From: Deltaproteobacteria bacterium
GTDB lineage: Bacteria > Desulfobacterota > Syntrophia > Syntrophales > UBA2210
Assembly: GCA_016933965.1 (NCBI GenBank)
Contig: JAFGTS010000011.1
Location: 1 to 64,000, forward strand
Direction: 5' to 3'
DNA: 64,000 bases
Made by a program: the position numbers and the translations under genes. Below the pieces are notes generated by a model. It was not told the DNA's origin. It searched no databases and saw nothing but the letters and a program-made list of their open reading frames with translations. Of the stretch, positions 35,115 to 45,028 are shown in pieces. Each line of letters opens with the position of its first letter. Positions within the stretch are counted from its first letter, which is position 1.

Positions 35115-37583
35115 ATGAGCCGGCCGGTCGTTTTTCTGCTCACCGCCCTGTCGATAGGGATTTTCTTCGGACAAGCCATATCAGTATGCAACATTGTCCT
35201 CCTGTCCCTCCTTTTCATCACGATGATATTCCTTCTTGTATCACTGATATACGGGAAGACAAACTGCTCGTTCATGTTCATCGTCCTGTCCTTCTTCTTC
35301 CTGGGTGCGCTTCTCATAAACCGGTACCTGTATCCCCCACCTCGCGTGACGGACCTCGACAACTACCGTGTGGAACGTGAAAAAATCGTTCTTGAGGGAA
35401 TCGTCGACGAACCTCCCCGATTCATGGAAAACGGTACCGTTCTGATCATACAGGCATCGGGCATCCTGAGAGAAAACCGTTTCCAGCGGGTAAAAGGCAA
35501 GATCCGCCTGTCTGTTGCGAACAACACATATCCCTTCCGCTACGGCGATTATATCCGTGTTTTCACCACGCTTAGAATACCTCGCAATTTCAACAATCCC
35601 GGAGGATTTGATTATCGCCGTCACCTCCTCTATCAGGAAATCCGTTTCCAGGCATCGGTCAGCAGGCCTTCGGATATTACCGTCCTGAGGAGAAACCGGG
35701 GAAACATTTTGCGATCGATCATCGAGAACTACCGAACCTCGCTGAGCGATATGATACAAGACGCCCTGCAGCAGCCTGAACAGGGAATTCTTCGTGCCCT
35801 CACGCTCGGCGACCGGAGCGGGATTTCTCAGGAGATGTACGAGATGTTTTCAAACGCGGGGGTGTCCCATATTCTCGCCATATCAGGACTGCATGTCGGC
35901 ATCATCGCATCTCTGTTCTTTTTCGGACTTCAGGGTCTTATGAAGCAATGGCCCTGTCTCCTTCTCCGTTTTGATATTCAGCGTTTCTGCGCTTTTCCCT
36001 GCGCCTTCGTTATCATCGGCTATTTCTGTATCACCGGATGCGGCATATCGACCTTTCGCGCCACCATCATGATCCTGACCTTTCTGCTTTCCTTTTATGT
36101 CGGCAGGGATCGCGATCCGGTCAATACCATCGCTCTTGCAGCGTTCATTATCCTGCTGATCGACCCACCCGCTCTTTTCGCCGTTTCCTTCCAACTGTCC
36201 TTTGCCGCCGTGACGGCCATTGTTGTCATCATGCCCCTCCTCAATTCCCTGTTTCCAATGGATGTGACCGCAACGGCCGGCCGATACGGTCGTATCCGGC
36301 GTTCATTCATACTCTTTTCGATGGTGACCCTTTGCGCCACTATCGGAACGGCCCCCCTGACGGCCTTTTATTTCAACAAGATCTCCCTGATCACCCTGGT
36401 TGCGAACATCATCGTGGTTCCGCTGATCGGCTTCGCCGCCCTTCCCCTGGCAATGTTGTTTATCATAATCGCTCCCGTATCCTCCGGAATTGCTCTTTTT
36501 TTCCTGGGCCTGGCATCGCTCATTACGAAATTCACCGTGTCCATCATAACATTGCTTGCCGGTATTCCCCGGTCTGTTCTGATGGTCGCCACCCCGTCTC
36601 CGGCGGTTATCGTTCTCTATTATCTCAGCGTTGCCGCGGCGATCCCGGTCCTTCGAAGAAAAAAGGAACGTCGCCCCGTTCATGCCGGCCTGGCGGCCGC
36701 GCTCTGTCTGCTGGTCCTCACCACTTTTGCCGCTGCAGGATTCCCTCATCTACGGCGATATTTCCGTCATGACCTCGCGATCACCTGCATCGATGTCGGC
36801 CAGGGGAGTTCCGCGCTGCTGCAATTCCCCGGAGGCGGGACCATGCTTGTCGACGGCGGCGGTTTCTACAGCCGTCATTTCGATGTCGGGCGGTATGCCG
36901 TTTCCCCTTTTTTACGCCATGAGGGGATCAACAGGCTCGATATCGTTGTGCTGACCCATCCAGATTGCGACCATCTGGGCGGGCTGCCATACATCCTGAA
37001 ACATTTCTCCATCGGAGAGGTATGGACGAACGGCGACGGAACCGACACCGAACAATACCGGGAGTTCCGGCGTATCATGACGGCACGGAATATTCCCCAT
37101 CGGATCATGCATGCCGGCTCGGTGCCCGTCACCATCGGTGATTCGTTCATCTCGGTGTTAAGTCCGCCCCCGCCGGACAGTGAGATCGGTCGGAACTTCT
37201 TCCCCGGTGATACGAACAACCGGGGACTTGTGCTCAAAGTGTTTCATCGCGGTCGCAGTATACTGCTTCCGGCGGATATCGGAGAACCCGCAGAGAAACG
37301 GCTTGTTGATACCGGGTGTGACCTTGAAAGCACTGTCATACTTGTTCCCCATCACGGTTGTCCCACGTCAAGCAACCGGTTTTTCCTCGAACACGTGCGT
37401 CCTCGATTTGCCTTGTGCAGTTGCGGTTATTTTAATACCTTCGGGTTTCCTCATGCCGACGTGCTCCTCCGGTACCGTGAGGCGGGTGCCGGGTTTTTCC
37501 GAACCGACCTGGACGGCGCCGTTACCGTCACGATCAATGAAGAGGAGATCACCGTAAGGTGTCATGGTGTTCCCGATCAGTAA
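35115..37583 (+). CDS. comEC: DNA uptake channel ComEC/Rec2
   Basis: The 822-residue protein has an N-terminal membrane/DUF4131 region (1-200), the Competence membrane domain (about 215-500, including GVSHILAISGLHVGII) and a C-terminal metallo-beta-lactamase domain with ITCIDVGQGSSALL and LTHPDCDHLGG. All three parts of full-length ComEC are present. It moves one DNA strand across the inner membrane. Its divergent placement beside pilSR and the pilins is suggestive of natural transformation. Confidence 0.94.
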   Translation: MSRPVVFLLTALSIGIFFGQAISVCNIVLLSLLFITMIFLLVSLIYGKTNCSFMFIVLSFFFLGALLINRYLYPPPRVTDLDNYRVEREKIVLEGIVDEPPRFMENGTVLIIQASGILRENRFQRVKGKIRLSVANNTYPFRYGDYIRVFTTLRIPRNFNNPGGFDYRRHLLYQEIRFQASVSRPSDITVLRRNRGNILRSIIENYRTSLSDMIQDALQQPEQGILRALTLGDRSGISQEMYEMFSNAGVSHILAISGLHVGIIASLFFFGLQGLMKQWPCLLLRFDIQRFCAFPCAFVIIGYFCITGCGISTFRATIMILTFLLSFYVGRDRDPVNTIALAAFIILLIDPPALFAVSFQLSFAAVTAIVVIMPLLNSLFPMDVTATAGRYGRIRRSFILFSMVTLCATIGTAPLTAFYFNKISLITLVANIIVVPLIGFAALPLAMLFIIIAPVSSGIALFFLGLASLITKFTVSIITLLAGIPRSVLMVATPSPAVIVLYYLSVAAAIPVLRRKKERRPVHAGLAAALCLLVLTTFAAAGFPHLRRYFRHDLAITCIDVGQGSSALLQFPGGGTMLVDGGGFYSRHFDVGRYAVSPFLRHEGINRLDIVVLTHPDCDHLGGLPYILKHFSIGEVWTNGDGTDTEQYREFRRIMTARNIPHRIMHAGSVPVTIGDSFISVLSPPPPDSEIGRNFFPGDTNNRGLVLKVFHRGRSILLPADIGEPAEKRLVDTGCDLESTVILVPHHGCPTSSNRFFLEHVRPRFALCSCGYFNTFGFPHADVLLRYREAGAGFFRTDLDGAVTVTINEEEITVRCHGVPDQ

Positions 37584-37680
37584 CATGTATGACGTTGGTA
37601 AAATTAGTCCCTTTACAAAAATCTGTAAAACCGTAATAAATGAGATTGCTTTGTATGCCCAGGGGAATAAGGGGGCGGGG

Positions 37681-37741
37681 ATCGGGATTCGTAATCCGTA
37701 ATCCGTAATCCGTAATCCGTAATCCTCTAATCCATAATCCA
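37681..37741 (+). repeat. TAATCCG tandem array with leader
   Basis: Leader ATCGGGATTCG (37681-37691) is followed by four exact TAATCCG units, TAATCCTC and two TAATCCA units. It lies in the 249-base gap between comEC and hisS, about 100 bases after the comEC stop. Confidence 0.95.
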
Positions 37742-37832
37742 TGCAAAGCCCGTGAAGTCATCACAATTAATTGCTTTTCAAGGGTAAATATGCTATCAAC
37801 TCACGCTCTGAGACAGGGGAGTTCATGAGAAT

Positions 37833-39119
37833 ATGGCCAAGATCACATCAGTAAGAGGGTTCAAGGATATTTTACCGGACGAGGCCGGCAAGTGGCATGC
37901 CGTTGAAAGTACCGCACGAAGGATATTCGCCGATTTCGGTATCCAGGAAATCGGCATTCCCATTCTCGAAAAGACGGAACTCTTCAAACGGGGTATCGGG
38001 GAAACGACGGATATCGTCGAGAAAGAAATGTACACTTTCCTTGACCGGAACAATGAGTACCTGACACTCCGGCCAGAAGCGACGGCATCGGTCATCCGCG
38101 CCTATGTGGAGCACCACCTGTACGAAACGTATCCGCTGGCGAAACTCTACACCATCGGCCCCATGTTCCGTCGAGAGCGCCCGCAGAAAGGCAGATTCCG
38201 GCAGTTCCACCAGATAAACGTTGAATACATAGGCCAGGAAGATCCTCATGTCGACGCGGACCTTCTTTTCATGCTGATCCATTTTCTCGAAGCGGTCGGT
38301 CTCACGGAGCTCAATCTTGAATTGAACTCGCTCGGGTGCGCTCAATGCCGCCCTTCATTCAAGCCGCGGCTCCTCGCCTTTCTCAATGAACGCCGTGACG
38401 GGCTTTGCGAGGATTGCCGTCGCCGGCTCGAGACAAATCCATTGCGTGTCTTTGACTGCAAGGTCGAAAGCTGCCGGGAGATCATAGCCGGCGCGCCGCT
38501 GATGCTGGATTTCCTCTGCCCTGAGTGTATCGACCATTTCGATCGAGTTCGGGCATATCTTGATGATCTCGACATTTCATACGGCGTGAACAAGCAGATG
38601 GTCAGGGGACTCGATTATTATACGCGAACGGCCTTTGAGATCACCACGCACGCCCTGGGTGCCCAGAACGCCGTAACGGGCGGCGGAAGATATGATGGTC
38701 TCGTCGAGCTTCTCGGAGGTCCCGCCATACCCGGCATCGGCTTCGCCATCGGCTTCGAACGCCTCGTCTCCATGATACCGAAAGAGAACGAGGAATATCT
38801 GGACCGTCCCGATCTCTATATCGCCTCCCTTGGAGAAGAAGCCCGGCATTTTGCTTTTCTTCTCTGCAACGCCCTCAGGAAAAGGGGCATAAAGGCCGAG
38901 ACCGACTTTTCCGTAAAGAGCCTGAAAAGCCAGATGAAACGATCGGACAAGCTGAACTGCCCATTCACCCTGATCGTGGGCGAAGAAGAAATGAAAAAGG
39001 GAGAAGCACCGTTGAGAAACATGATCACAAAGGAACAGCGCGCTATCGTCACCAAAAGTATCGATGGCGCCCTTGAAACACTGGCTCCGCTGCTGGTCGT
39101 CGAATCCACTGATAAATAA
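37833..39119 (+). CDS. hisS: Histidyl-tRNA synthetase
   Basis: The 428-residue class II synthetase has motif 1 near IGIPILEKTELF, motif 2 FRRERPQKGRFRQFHQ, the His-A signature RGLDYYTRTAFE and motif 3 GIGFAIGFERL, followed by the anticodon-binding domain. Two extra cysteine pairs (CAQC and CEDC) sit in the insertion domain, as in many bacterial HisRS. It is 36 bases upstream of aspS, the usual arrangement. Confidence 0.96.
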   Translation: MAKITSVRGFKDILPDEAGKWHAVESTARRIFADFGIQEIGIPILEKTELFKRGIGETTDIVEKEMYTFLDRNNEYLTLRPEATASVIRAYVEHHLYETYPLAKLYTIGPMFRRERPQKGRFRQFHQINVEYIGQEDPHVDADLLFMLIHFLEAVGLTELNLELNSLGCAQCRPSFKPRLLAFLNERRDGLCEDCRRRLETNPLRVFDCKVESCREIIAGAPLMLDFLCPECIDHFDRVRAYLDDLDISYGVNKQMVRGLDYYTRTAFEITTHALGAQNAVTGGGRYDGLVELLGGPAIPGIGFAIGFERLVSMIPKENEEYLDRPDLYIASLGEEARHFAFLLCNALRKRGIKAETDFSVKSLKSQMKRSDKLNCPFTLIVGEEEMKKGEAPLRNMITKEQRAIVTKSIDGALETLAPLLVVESTDK

Positions 39120-39155
39120 CTGGAATGCTTACAGATATCCAAAGGTGAAACCATC

Positions 39156-40931
39156 GTGACGGATTTCATAGGAAAAGAAAAAAGAACACATTATTGCGGC
39201 GATTTGAACGCCGGCGATGCCGGAACCACGGTCACGCTCATGGGCTGGGCACATCGAAGAAGGGACCTGGGGAATCTGATATTCGTCGATCTCAGGGACC
39301 GGCAGGGAATCGTGCAGGTCGTCTTCAACCCCGAAGTAAACGGTGACGTCCATGAACGTGCCCGCCGGGTCCGGAATGAATTCGTTCTTGCCGTGAAGGG
39401 AACCGTCCACCTCAGGCCGGAGGAAATGATCAACCGCACCATGGCGACCGGCGAGATCGAGGTCGTCGCCGTGGATCTGGAAATCCTGAACGAGTCCAGA
39501 ACACCTCCCTTTCAGATAGAGTCTGCCCAGGACATATCGGAAACGCTGCTTCTGACCTATCGATACCTGGATCTGAGGCGGCAGCATATTCAGCGGAACC
39601 TGATACTCCGGAGCACTGTCGCCATAGAGGCGAGAAATTATCTTGCACGACAGGGATTCGTTGAGATCGAGACACCGTTCCTCACAAAAAGCACCCCCGA
39701 GGGGGCACGCGATTACCTGGTGCCGAGCCGCGTCAATCCCGGCATGTTCTATGCGCTGCCGCAGTCCCCGCAACTCTTCAAACAGCTTCTCATGGTCTCA
39801 GGGTTCGACCGGTATTTCCAGGTCGTCAAGTGTTTCCGCGATGAAGACCTCCGGGCCGACCGGCAGCCTGAATTCACTCAGATAGACGTTGAAATGTCCT
39901 ATATTAACGAGGAAGATATCATCGGTACCATGGAAGGTCTCATCTCACACATATTCTCTGCCGGGATCGGCAGGGAAGTTCAGACTCCCTTTCCCCGTCT
40001 GACCTATCGAGAGGCCATCGAACGGTTCGGCCGTGACAATCCGGATGTTCGGTTCGGACTTGAGTTGAAGGACGTGACCCAAACGGCAGCTGTGACGGAT
40101 TTTCGGCTCTTCAGAGAAACCGTTGAAGCAGGAGGTGTCATAAAGGCCATCTGCATCCCTCCGGGTACGTCGCTTTCGCGCAAAGAGCTCGACGGGCTCG
40201 GCGAGTTCGTATCGACCTATGGAGCGAAGGGGATTCTCTGGGCCCGTGTCACGTCCGAGGGCTGGACCTCCTCGCTCACCAAGTTCCTGAAGGCCGAGGA
40301 AATAGATGCCATCAACAGGCAAACGGGGGCAATGGCGGAATCAACGATCCTCTTCGTGGCCGGAACACCGAAGGTGGTGCATGAATCACTGGGAAATCTC
40401 CGGACCCATCTCGCTGCAAAATTGAACCTGGTCAACCCGCAGGCCTATGCATTCACCTGGATCACCGAATTTCCCCTCTTTGAGTACAGTGAAACGGAGG
40501 GTCGCTTCCTCGCGAACCATCATCCTTTCACGGCACCCGTAACGGAAGACGTACCCGAGCTCACCTCAAACCCCGGTGCAGTCAAGGCACGGGCATACGA
40601 CCTTGTGCTGAACGGCTCCGAGATCGGCGGCGGCAGTATCCGTATCCACCGGCGGGACACTCAGTCGCTGATCTTCAAGGTGCTCGGGATCGGCGAGGAG
40701 GAAGCCCGGCTGAAATTCGGATTTCTGCTTGATGCGCTGGAATACGGTGCGCCTCCTCACGGCGGCATCGCCTTCGGCCTCGATAGAATAATCATGCTCA
40801 TGGCTGGGACTGATTCCATCCGTGATGTGATCGCCTTTCCGAAAACCACCAGCGCGACCTGCCTTATGACGGGTGCTCCCTCCGAGGTCGGGGCGGAACA
40901 ATTACGCGAGCTTTCGTTGAAATTGCTGTAG
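39156..40931 (+). CDS. aspS: Aspartyl-tRNA synthetase (bacterial type)
   Basis: The 591-residue enzyme has an N-terminal OB anticodon-binding fold ([21 protein letters not shown]), motif 2 [22 protein letters not shown], a GAD insertion domain (about 280-420) and motif 3 [13 protein letters not shown]. The full bacterial length is present. Whether it is discriminating or non-discriminating (also charging tRNA-Asn) cannot be told here. Confidence 0.95.
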   Translation: MTDFIGKEKRTHYCGDLNAGDAGTTVTLMGWAHRRRDLGNLIFVDLRDRQGIVQVVFNPEVNGDVHERARRVRNEFVLAVKGTVHLRPEEMINRTMATGEIEVVAVDLEILNESRTPPFQIESAQDISETLLLTYRYLDLRRQHIQRNLILRSTVAIEARNYLARQGFVEIETPFLTKSTPEGARDYLVPSRVNPGMFYALPQSPQLFKQLLMVSGFDRYFQVVKCFRDEDLRADRQPEFTQIDVEMSYINEEDIIGTMEGLISHIFSAGIGREVQTPFPRLTYREAIERFGRDNPDVRFGLELKDVTQTAAVTDFRLFRETVEAGGVIKAICIPPGTSLSRKELDGLGEFVSTYGAKGILWARVTSEGWTSSLTKFLKAEEIDAINRQTGAMAESTILFVAGTPKVVHESLGNLRTHLAAKLNLVNPQAYAFTWITEFPLFEYSETEGRFLANHHPFTAPVTEDVPELTSNPGAVKARAYDLVLNGSEIGGGSIRIHRRDTQSLIFKVLGIGEEEARLKFGFLLDALEYGAPPHGGIAFGLDRIIMLMAGTDSIRDVIAFPKTTSATCLMTGAPSEVGAEQLRELSLKLL

Positions 40932-41033
40932 AAAATGAGCACCCCCTGGAAGAGGGTTGCCCTGTGTCTGGTTTTTGTCGCGCGATATCGAACGAAATGC
41001 TATGACAAAATCCACGGAACGTAGTAATTTTCC

Positions 41034-41062
41034 TTGACAAAGAGGATGAACAAAACTATAAG
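41034..41062 (+). promoter_or_regulatory. Sigma-70 promoter of the LysM lipoprotein gene
   Basis: A perfect -35 TTGACA (41034-41039) is 17 bases from -10 TATAAG (41057-41062). It lies 64 bases before the ATG, in the 194-base gap after aspS. Confidence 0.75.
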
Positions 41063-41125
41063 TCGTTATGTATTGACAAATAATTTCCTTTCCCTAGGCG
41101 CCCCACAAAAAAAGGAGTGATGGAC

Positions 41126-41638
41126 ATGGCAAAAACCACGGTATCAAAAGTAATCGTTATTATGTTTCTCTCCGTCGGCCTTATCTTTTTCATTTCAGGA
41201 TGCTGCTGCAAGGAATGTCCGAAGGGGGACGAAGGCGGTCTCTTGAAGTCATCACCGGTCGCGATTGTCAATGAGCAACCCCCAGAGGTGACAGTCGAGG
41301 AAGAGATCGTTGTGGAAGAAGTGCCGCTTGAAGAGATCGGATCGGTTCTCGACACGGCAATGGCCGCCAAGCCCGCCGAAGAAAGTCATGTCGTCACGAA
41401 AGGTGAATGTCTCTGGTGGATAGCCGAGTACGAGGACGTTTACAACGATCCCTTCATGTGGCCTCTCATATATGATGCCAACAAGGACCAGGTACAGGAT
41501 CCTGACCTTATCTATCCGGACCAGGTCCTCAGGATCCCGCGAAGCGGATACACCGTGAACGAAGTTGAAAGCGCCCGGAAGACCGCTGGCGCACCCCGGC
41601 CCTATGTGGTTCCGGTGGATTCGCTCCCCCCGATGTAA
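41126..41638 (+). CDS. LysM-domain lipoprotein
   Basis: The product has about 170 residues. The signal peptide ends in a lipobox (FISGC), with a Cys cluster CCCKEC at the mature N-terminus. A Glu/Val-rich linker (PPEVTVEEEIVVEEVPLEE) precedes one LysM domain (SHVVTKGECLWWIAEYEDVYND ... PDLIYPDQVLRIPR). It is likely an outer-membrane or periplasmic peptidoglycan-binding protein. AAAGGAG is 8 bases before ATG 41126; a GTG at 41117 overlaps that site and is less likely. It has its own promoter and terminator. Confidence 0.87.
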   Translation: MAKTTVSKVIVIMFLSVGLIFFISGCCCKECPKGDEGGLLKSSPVAIVNEQPPEVTVEEEIVVEEVPLEEIGSVLDTAMAAKPAEESHVVTKGECLWWIAEYEDVYNDPFMWPLIYDANKDQVQDPDLIYPDQVLRIPRSGYTVNEVESARKTAGAPRPYVVPVDSLPPM

Positions 41639-41665
41639 CCGCAACGTATACATTGTAGAAACACG

Positions 41666-41697
41666 AAAAGGGCACCGGTGATGTGCCCTTTTTTTGT
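41666..41697 (+). terminator. Rho-independent terminator of the LysM lipoprotein gene
   Basis: An AAAAGGGCAC / GTGCCCTTTTT stem with a 7-base loop runs into a T tract, 28 bases after the stop codon. Confidence 0.92.
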
Positions 41698-41722
41698 TCT
41701 TTTACCATCTAGTTTCAAAAAA

Positions 41723-41762
41723 GGTTTCAAGGGTTCAAGGGGTCGAGGGGTCGAGGGGTCAG
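41723..41762 (+). repeat. GGGGTCGA-type octamer array
   Basis: Five contiguous 8-base units drift in sequence: GGTTTCAA, GGGTTCAA, GGGGTCGA, GGGGTCGA, GGGGTCAG. It is placed between the LysM terminator and the SMR gene. Confidence 0.8.
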
Positions 41763-41816
41763 CCGTCCCCGAACAGCACCATCACGGTCTACAAGGAATT
41801 ATCCCGGAGGAAGTGT

Positions 41817-42143
41817 ATGCTCTATTGGTCTTTGCTGATAGCCGCAATTGTTTTTGAAGTCTTTGGCACCGTATCCATGAAGCTGTCCAACGGCATGGAA
41901 AAATTCCTGCCGTCACTTCTCATTTTCTTTTTTTACGGATGTTCCTTTATCGCCTTGACCTTTGCGCTCAAAAAGATCGACGTCGGTGTCGCCTATGCCG
42001 TCTGGTCGGGTGTCGGGACGGCCCTTGTCGCGCTCATCGGATTCTTTTATTTCCGTGAGATCGTGACGGTCCAGAAGATATTCTTCATTACGCTGATAAT
42101 CGCCGGTGTTGCCGGTCTGTATATGACCGAGGCCGTTCACTGA
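41817..42143 (+). CDS. Small multidrug resistance (SMR) family transporter
   Basis: The 108-residue protein has four membrane helices. Glu14, the proton/substrate site of EmrE, is in place (AAIVFEVFGTVSMKLSNG), and the signature AYAVWSGVGTALVALIG follows. GGAGG is 6 bases before ATG. Subtype (EmrE-like drug exporter, SugE/Gdx-like guanidinium exporter) is not certain; the W-S-G-x-G motif is shared. The long upstream in-frame extension runs through the repeat and is not real. Confidence 0.92.
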   Translation: MLYWSLLIAAIVFEVFGTVSMKLSNGMEKFLPSLLIFFFYGCSFIALTFALKKIDVGVAYAVWSGVGTALVALIGFFYFREIVTVQKIFFITLIIAGVAGLYMTEAVH

Positions 42144-42152
42144 AAAGAGGTC

Positions 42153-44114
42153 TCAATACTCGCCGATAATCCATTGTTCAAAGGGAAGTTCCTCAGGATC
42201 GCAATAGGCTGGTGCCAATTCGTGTATAAAGCGTGACGGAGCAAGAACGCGGTTCCCCGCACCCCGGTCATGATCCAGAAGCGTTGAACAGAGATAGAGC
42301 CGGTCCTTCGCCCGGGTCGTGGCGACATAGAACAGTCGCCTCTCCTCATCAACGCCGCCGGGTTCCTTCATGGCCCGCGCAAGGGGGATCTTCCCTTCGG
42401 AACACCAGATCATGAAAACCACCGACCATTCGAGACCTTTCGCCTGATGGATGGAACTGAGGATCACCCGCTCATCCCCATTGCGGAGGGTGATCTGATC
42501 GCTTTCCTCGGTGATGTTCGTCAGCAGTGAAAGCTCGCTCAAAAAATCCGTCAGCGAATCATAGCGTTCGGAGAACAGGGCGAGTTGCTGCAGATCCTCT
42601 TTTCGTGACTCTTCCGTTCCATAACGGGTTTCTATGAATTCATCATACCCGCCGGAACGAATGAGGCCGATCAAACCGGCGGGATCATCCCTTCGGGGGC
42701 CCTGGAGCAATTTCCCGATCAGGTCACGGAAGGTACACAGCGCCGGCCGGGCCACTCCGGGAACGGTATCGAGAAAAGATTCATCGAGGAGGCAGGATAT
42801 GGGATCGTTGCGTGATATAAGGTTTTTCCAGACCCGGTCCGCCGTTACGGTCCCTATTTTTCGATAGAGCATCAATACCCGTTTCCACGCGACTTCATCA
42901 AAGGGATTTACCAGAAGTCTGAGAAAGGCCGTCACGTCCTTGATGTGTGCCTGTTCAAAAAAGCGGATCCCCGAACGAATTTCAAAAGGGATCCTTCTCC
43001 GCACAAGCTCCATCTGGACTTCCATTGAATGGTAATGAGCACGGTAGAGTACCGCAATATCGTTCAGCGGGACACCTTCGTCGGCAAGCTCAATGATCCG
43101 CTGGCTCACGAAGTCCGCCTGCTGCATAACGTCCCTGAGAGGAACGAAGACGGGCCTGCCGCCGCGTTTTCTTACCGCACGGAGCTCTTTCTGAAACTGG
43201 TCGCGGTTATTGATAATGCTCATATTGGCAAGGTGCAGGATCTCCGGTGTACTGCGGTAGTTCGTTTCCAGCTTGAATATCCTGGCGTCGGGATATTTTT
43301 CCGGAAAGTGGAGGATGTTGAGGAAATCGGCCCCCCGGAATGAATATATACTTTGAGAATCATCGCCAACGACCATGATATTGCGGTGGCGCGACGCGAT
43401 GATATCGAGGATCTCCGCCTGAATGCGGTTCGTATCCTGGTATTCGTCCACCAGAACATGAAGAAAACGCTCCGTGTATTCATCGCGTACCGCAGCATTG
43501 TCACGGAGCAATTCCCGCCACTTGTCCAGCAGGTCGTCAAAATCCATGCAGTTCAGTTCTTTTTTCCGAACCCGGTATCGAAGCTCGATATGCAGGATTT
43601 CGCTGATGTATGAAAAGAAAGCGGGAAACCGTCGCATGACGACATCCTCGACGGCCCCCCCCGTGTTGACGGCAAGGCTGATGATGTCACCCAAAAGGCC
43701 TGGAGTGGGAAGATGGTCGCATTTCGACAAACCGGCCTCTTTTACACAGGTCTGCAACAGATGCCGGGCATCGCTCTCATCCAGGATGGTGAAATTGCGT
43801 TCGTACCCCAGAAGAGGCGCGTGACGCCTGAGCGTTTTGTTCGCGAGATGGTGAAATGTACCCCCCCAGAGGTCGCGCAAGGCGCGTCCCGTCAAGGCCT
43901 CGACCCGCCCGAGCATTGACCGGGCCGCCTTATTGGTGAACGTGGCCAGAAGAACGGCATCCTCGGGAACCCCCGATTCGAGAAGACGCGCGACCCGATA
44001 GGTGAGCGTCCGGGTCTTTCCGCTTCCGGCACCGGCAATGACCAGGATCGGCCCTCCCTCGGTCATCACTACGTCATGCTGTTCCGAATTCAGATGGCTC
44101 CTAAAATCTATCAT
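42153..44114 (-). CDS. UvrD/PcrA/Rep-type DNA helicase
   Basis: The 653-residue SF1A helicase has the Q motif LNSEQHDVV, Walker A AGAGSGKTRT, motif Ia ATFTNKAA, motif II VDEYQDTN, motif III GDDSQSIYSFRGA, motif IV NYRST, motif V SSIHQAKGLEW and motif VI YVATTRAKDRLYL. It is shorter than UvrD (about 720) because the C-terminal Tudor-like tail is missing. It probably acts in DNA repair or replication restart. Confidence 0.92.
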   Translation of the reverse strand: MIDFRSHLNSEQHDVVMTEGGPILVIAGAGSGKTRTLTYRVARLLESGVPEDAVLLATFTNKAARSMLGRVEALTGRALRDLWGGTFHHLANKTLRRHAPLLGYERNFTILDESDARHLLQTCVKEAGLSKCDHLPTPGLLGDIISLAVNTGGAVEDVVMRRFPAFFSYISEILHIELRYRVRKKELNCMDFDDLLDKWRELLRDNAAVRDEYTERFLHVLVDEYQDTNRIQAEILDIIASRHRNIMVVGDDSQSIYSFRGADFLNILHFPEKYPDARIFKLETNYRSTPEILHLANMSIINNRDQFQKELRAVRKRGGRPVFVPLRDVMQQADFVSQRIIELADEGVPLNDIAVLYRAHYHSMEVQMELVRRRIPFEIRSGIRFFEQAHIKDVTAFLRLLVNPFDEVAWKRVLMLYRKIGTVTADRVWKNLISRNDPISCLLDESFLDTVPGVARPALCTFRDLIGKLLQGPRRDDPAGLIGLIRSGGYDEFIETRYGTEESRKEDLQQLALFSERYDSLTDFLSELSLLTNITEESDQITLRNGDERVILSSIHQAKGLEWSVVFMIWCSEGKIPLARAMKEPGGVDEERRLFYVATTRAKDRLYLCSTLLDHDRGAGNRVLAPSRFIHELAPAYCDPEELPFEQWIIGEY

Positions 44115-44172
44115 CGATCTCTCACAGCCGAAACGACCGTCCCTTCAGGGTCATTCTTTCCGGTACGATCTT

Positions 44173-44814
44173 TCAGAGGGTCTTGATTATCTCTGCGACG
44201 GTATCCTTGCTGCTCAGGGACTTGAAATTCTCAAGCAGCCCTTCCCTTTCATAAAATCCGATGAGAGGCGCCGTCTTGGCATTGTACGTATCGAGGCGGT
44301 TCAGAATGGCTTCCTCCGTCTCATCGTCCCGCTGAATGGTGGGACTCCCGCATTTCTTGCAGGTCCCGTCGGCTGCCGGCGGATTGCTTTTTATATTATA
44401 AATTTCCTGACATTCCGGGTTCGAACAGGTACGTCTCGTCGTCAGGCGGTCGAGAATGATTTCTTTCGGGACCTCGAGGTTCGCAACAAAATCGAGGGAA
44501 ATACCGATTCTTTCAAGAAGCGCCTTCAAAGCCTCGGCCTGGGGAATGGTCCGGGGAAATCCGTCCAGGATGAAGCCCTGCCGGCAATCGTCCTCCTGAA
44601 GACGCTTTTCCATGATCTTCATGATAAGTGCATCGGGCACAAGGTCCCCGCGATCCATATATGCCTTCGCTTCCCTGCCCAGATCCGACCCTTCCTTGAC
44701 TTCCTTGCGGAGGATGTCCCCCGTTGAGATCTGAACCGAGCCGTCATATTCCGTCAGGAGCTTCGCTACGGTGCCCTTGCCCGCTCCGGGCGCACCAAGA
44801 AGTATAATTCTCAT
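44173..44814 (-). CDS. adk: Adenylate kinase (zinc-LID form)
   Basis: The 213-residue enzyme has the P-loop GAPGAGKGT (residues 7-15), TGDILR, DGFPRTIPQAEAL and a LID with a Cys4 zinc site (CSNPEC ... CKKC). It interconverts 2 ADP with ATP and AMP. It follows the betaine operon by 215 bases that contain the array at 44912. Confidence 0.95.
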   Translation of the reverse strand: MRIILLGAPGAGKGTVAKLLTEYDGSVQISTGDILRKEVKEGSDLGREAKAYMDRGDLVPDALIMKIMEKRLQEDDCRQGFILDGFPRTIPQAEALKALLERIGISLDFVANLEVPKEIILDRLTTRRTCSNPECQEIYNIKSNPPAADGTCKKCGSPTIQRDDETEEAILNRLDTYNAKTAPLIGFYEREGLLENFKSLSSKDTVAEIIKTL

Positions 44815-44911
44815 GATAAACCTCCATTATTCATTTCCATCAGGGAAACGCTTTATAATTGAAACCACGTCGAGGGTCAAGGACTGAATGGTATTAGCTG
44901 ACATTTAATAG

Positions 44912-44982
44912 GATCGAGATTCGTGAATCGGGATCCGGGGTCCGTTAATCCGTAATCCGCTAATCCGCTAATCCGTAATCCG
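44912..44982 (+). repeat. TAATCCG tandem array with leader
   Basis: The leader GATCGAGATTCGTGAATCGG is followed by GATCCGGGGTCCGT and five TAATCCG/TAATCCGC units (44946-44982). It lies between proW and adk. A GTGAGGC-type motif on the minus strand (45005-45026) follows, similar to one at 31125-31139 near the array of 31152. Confidence 0.93.
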
Positions 44983-45028
44983 GACATTATACGACTGTGT
45001 TCCTCGCCTCACGCTTTAAGCCTCACAT

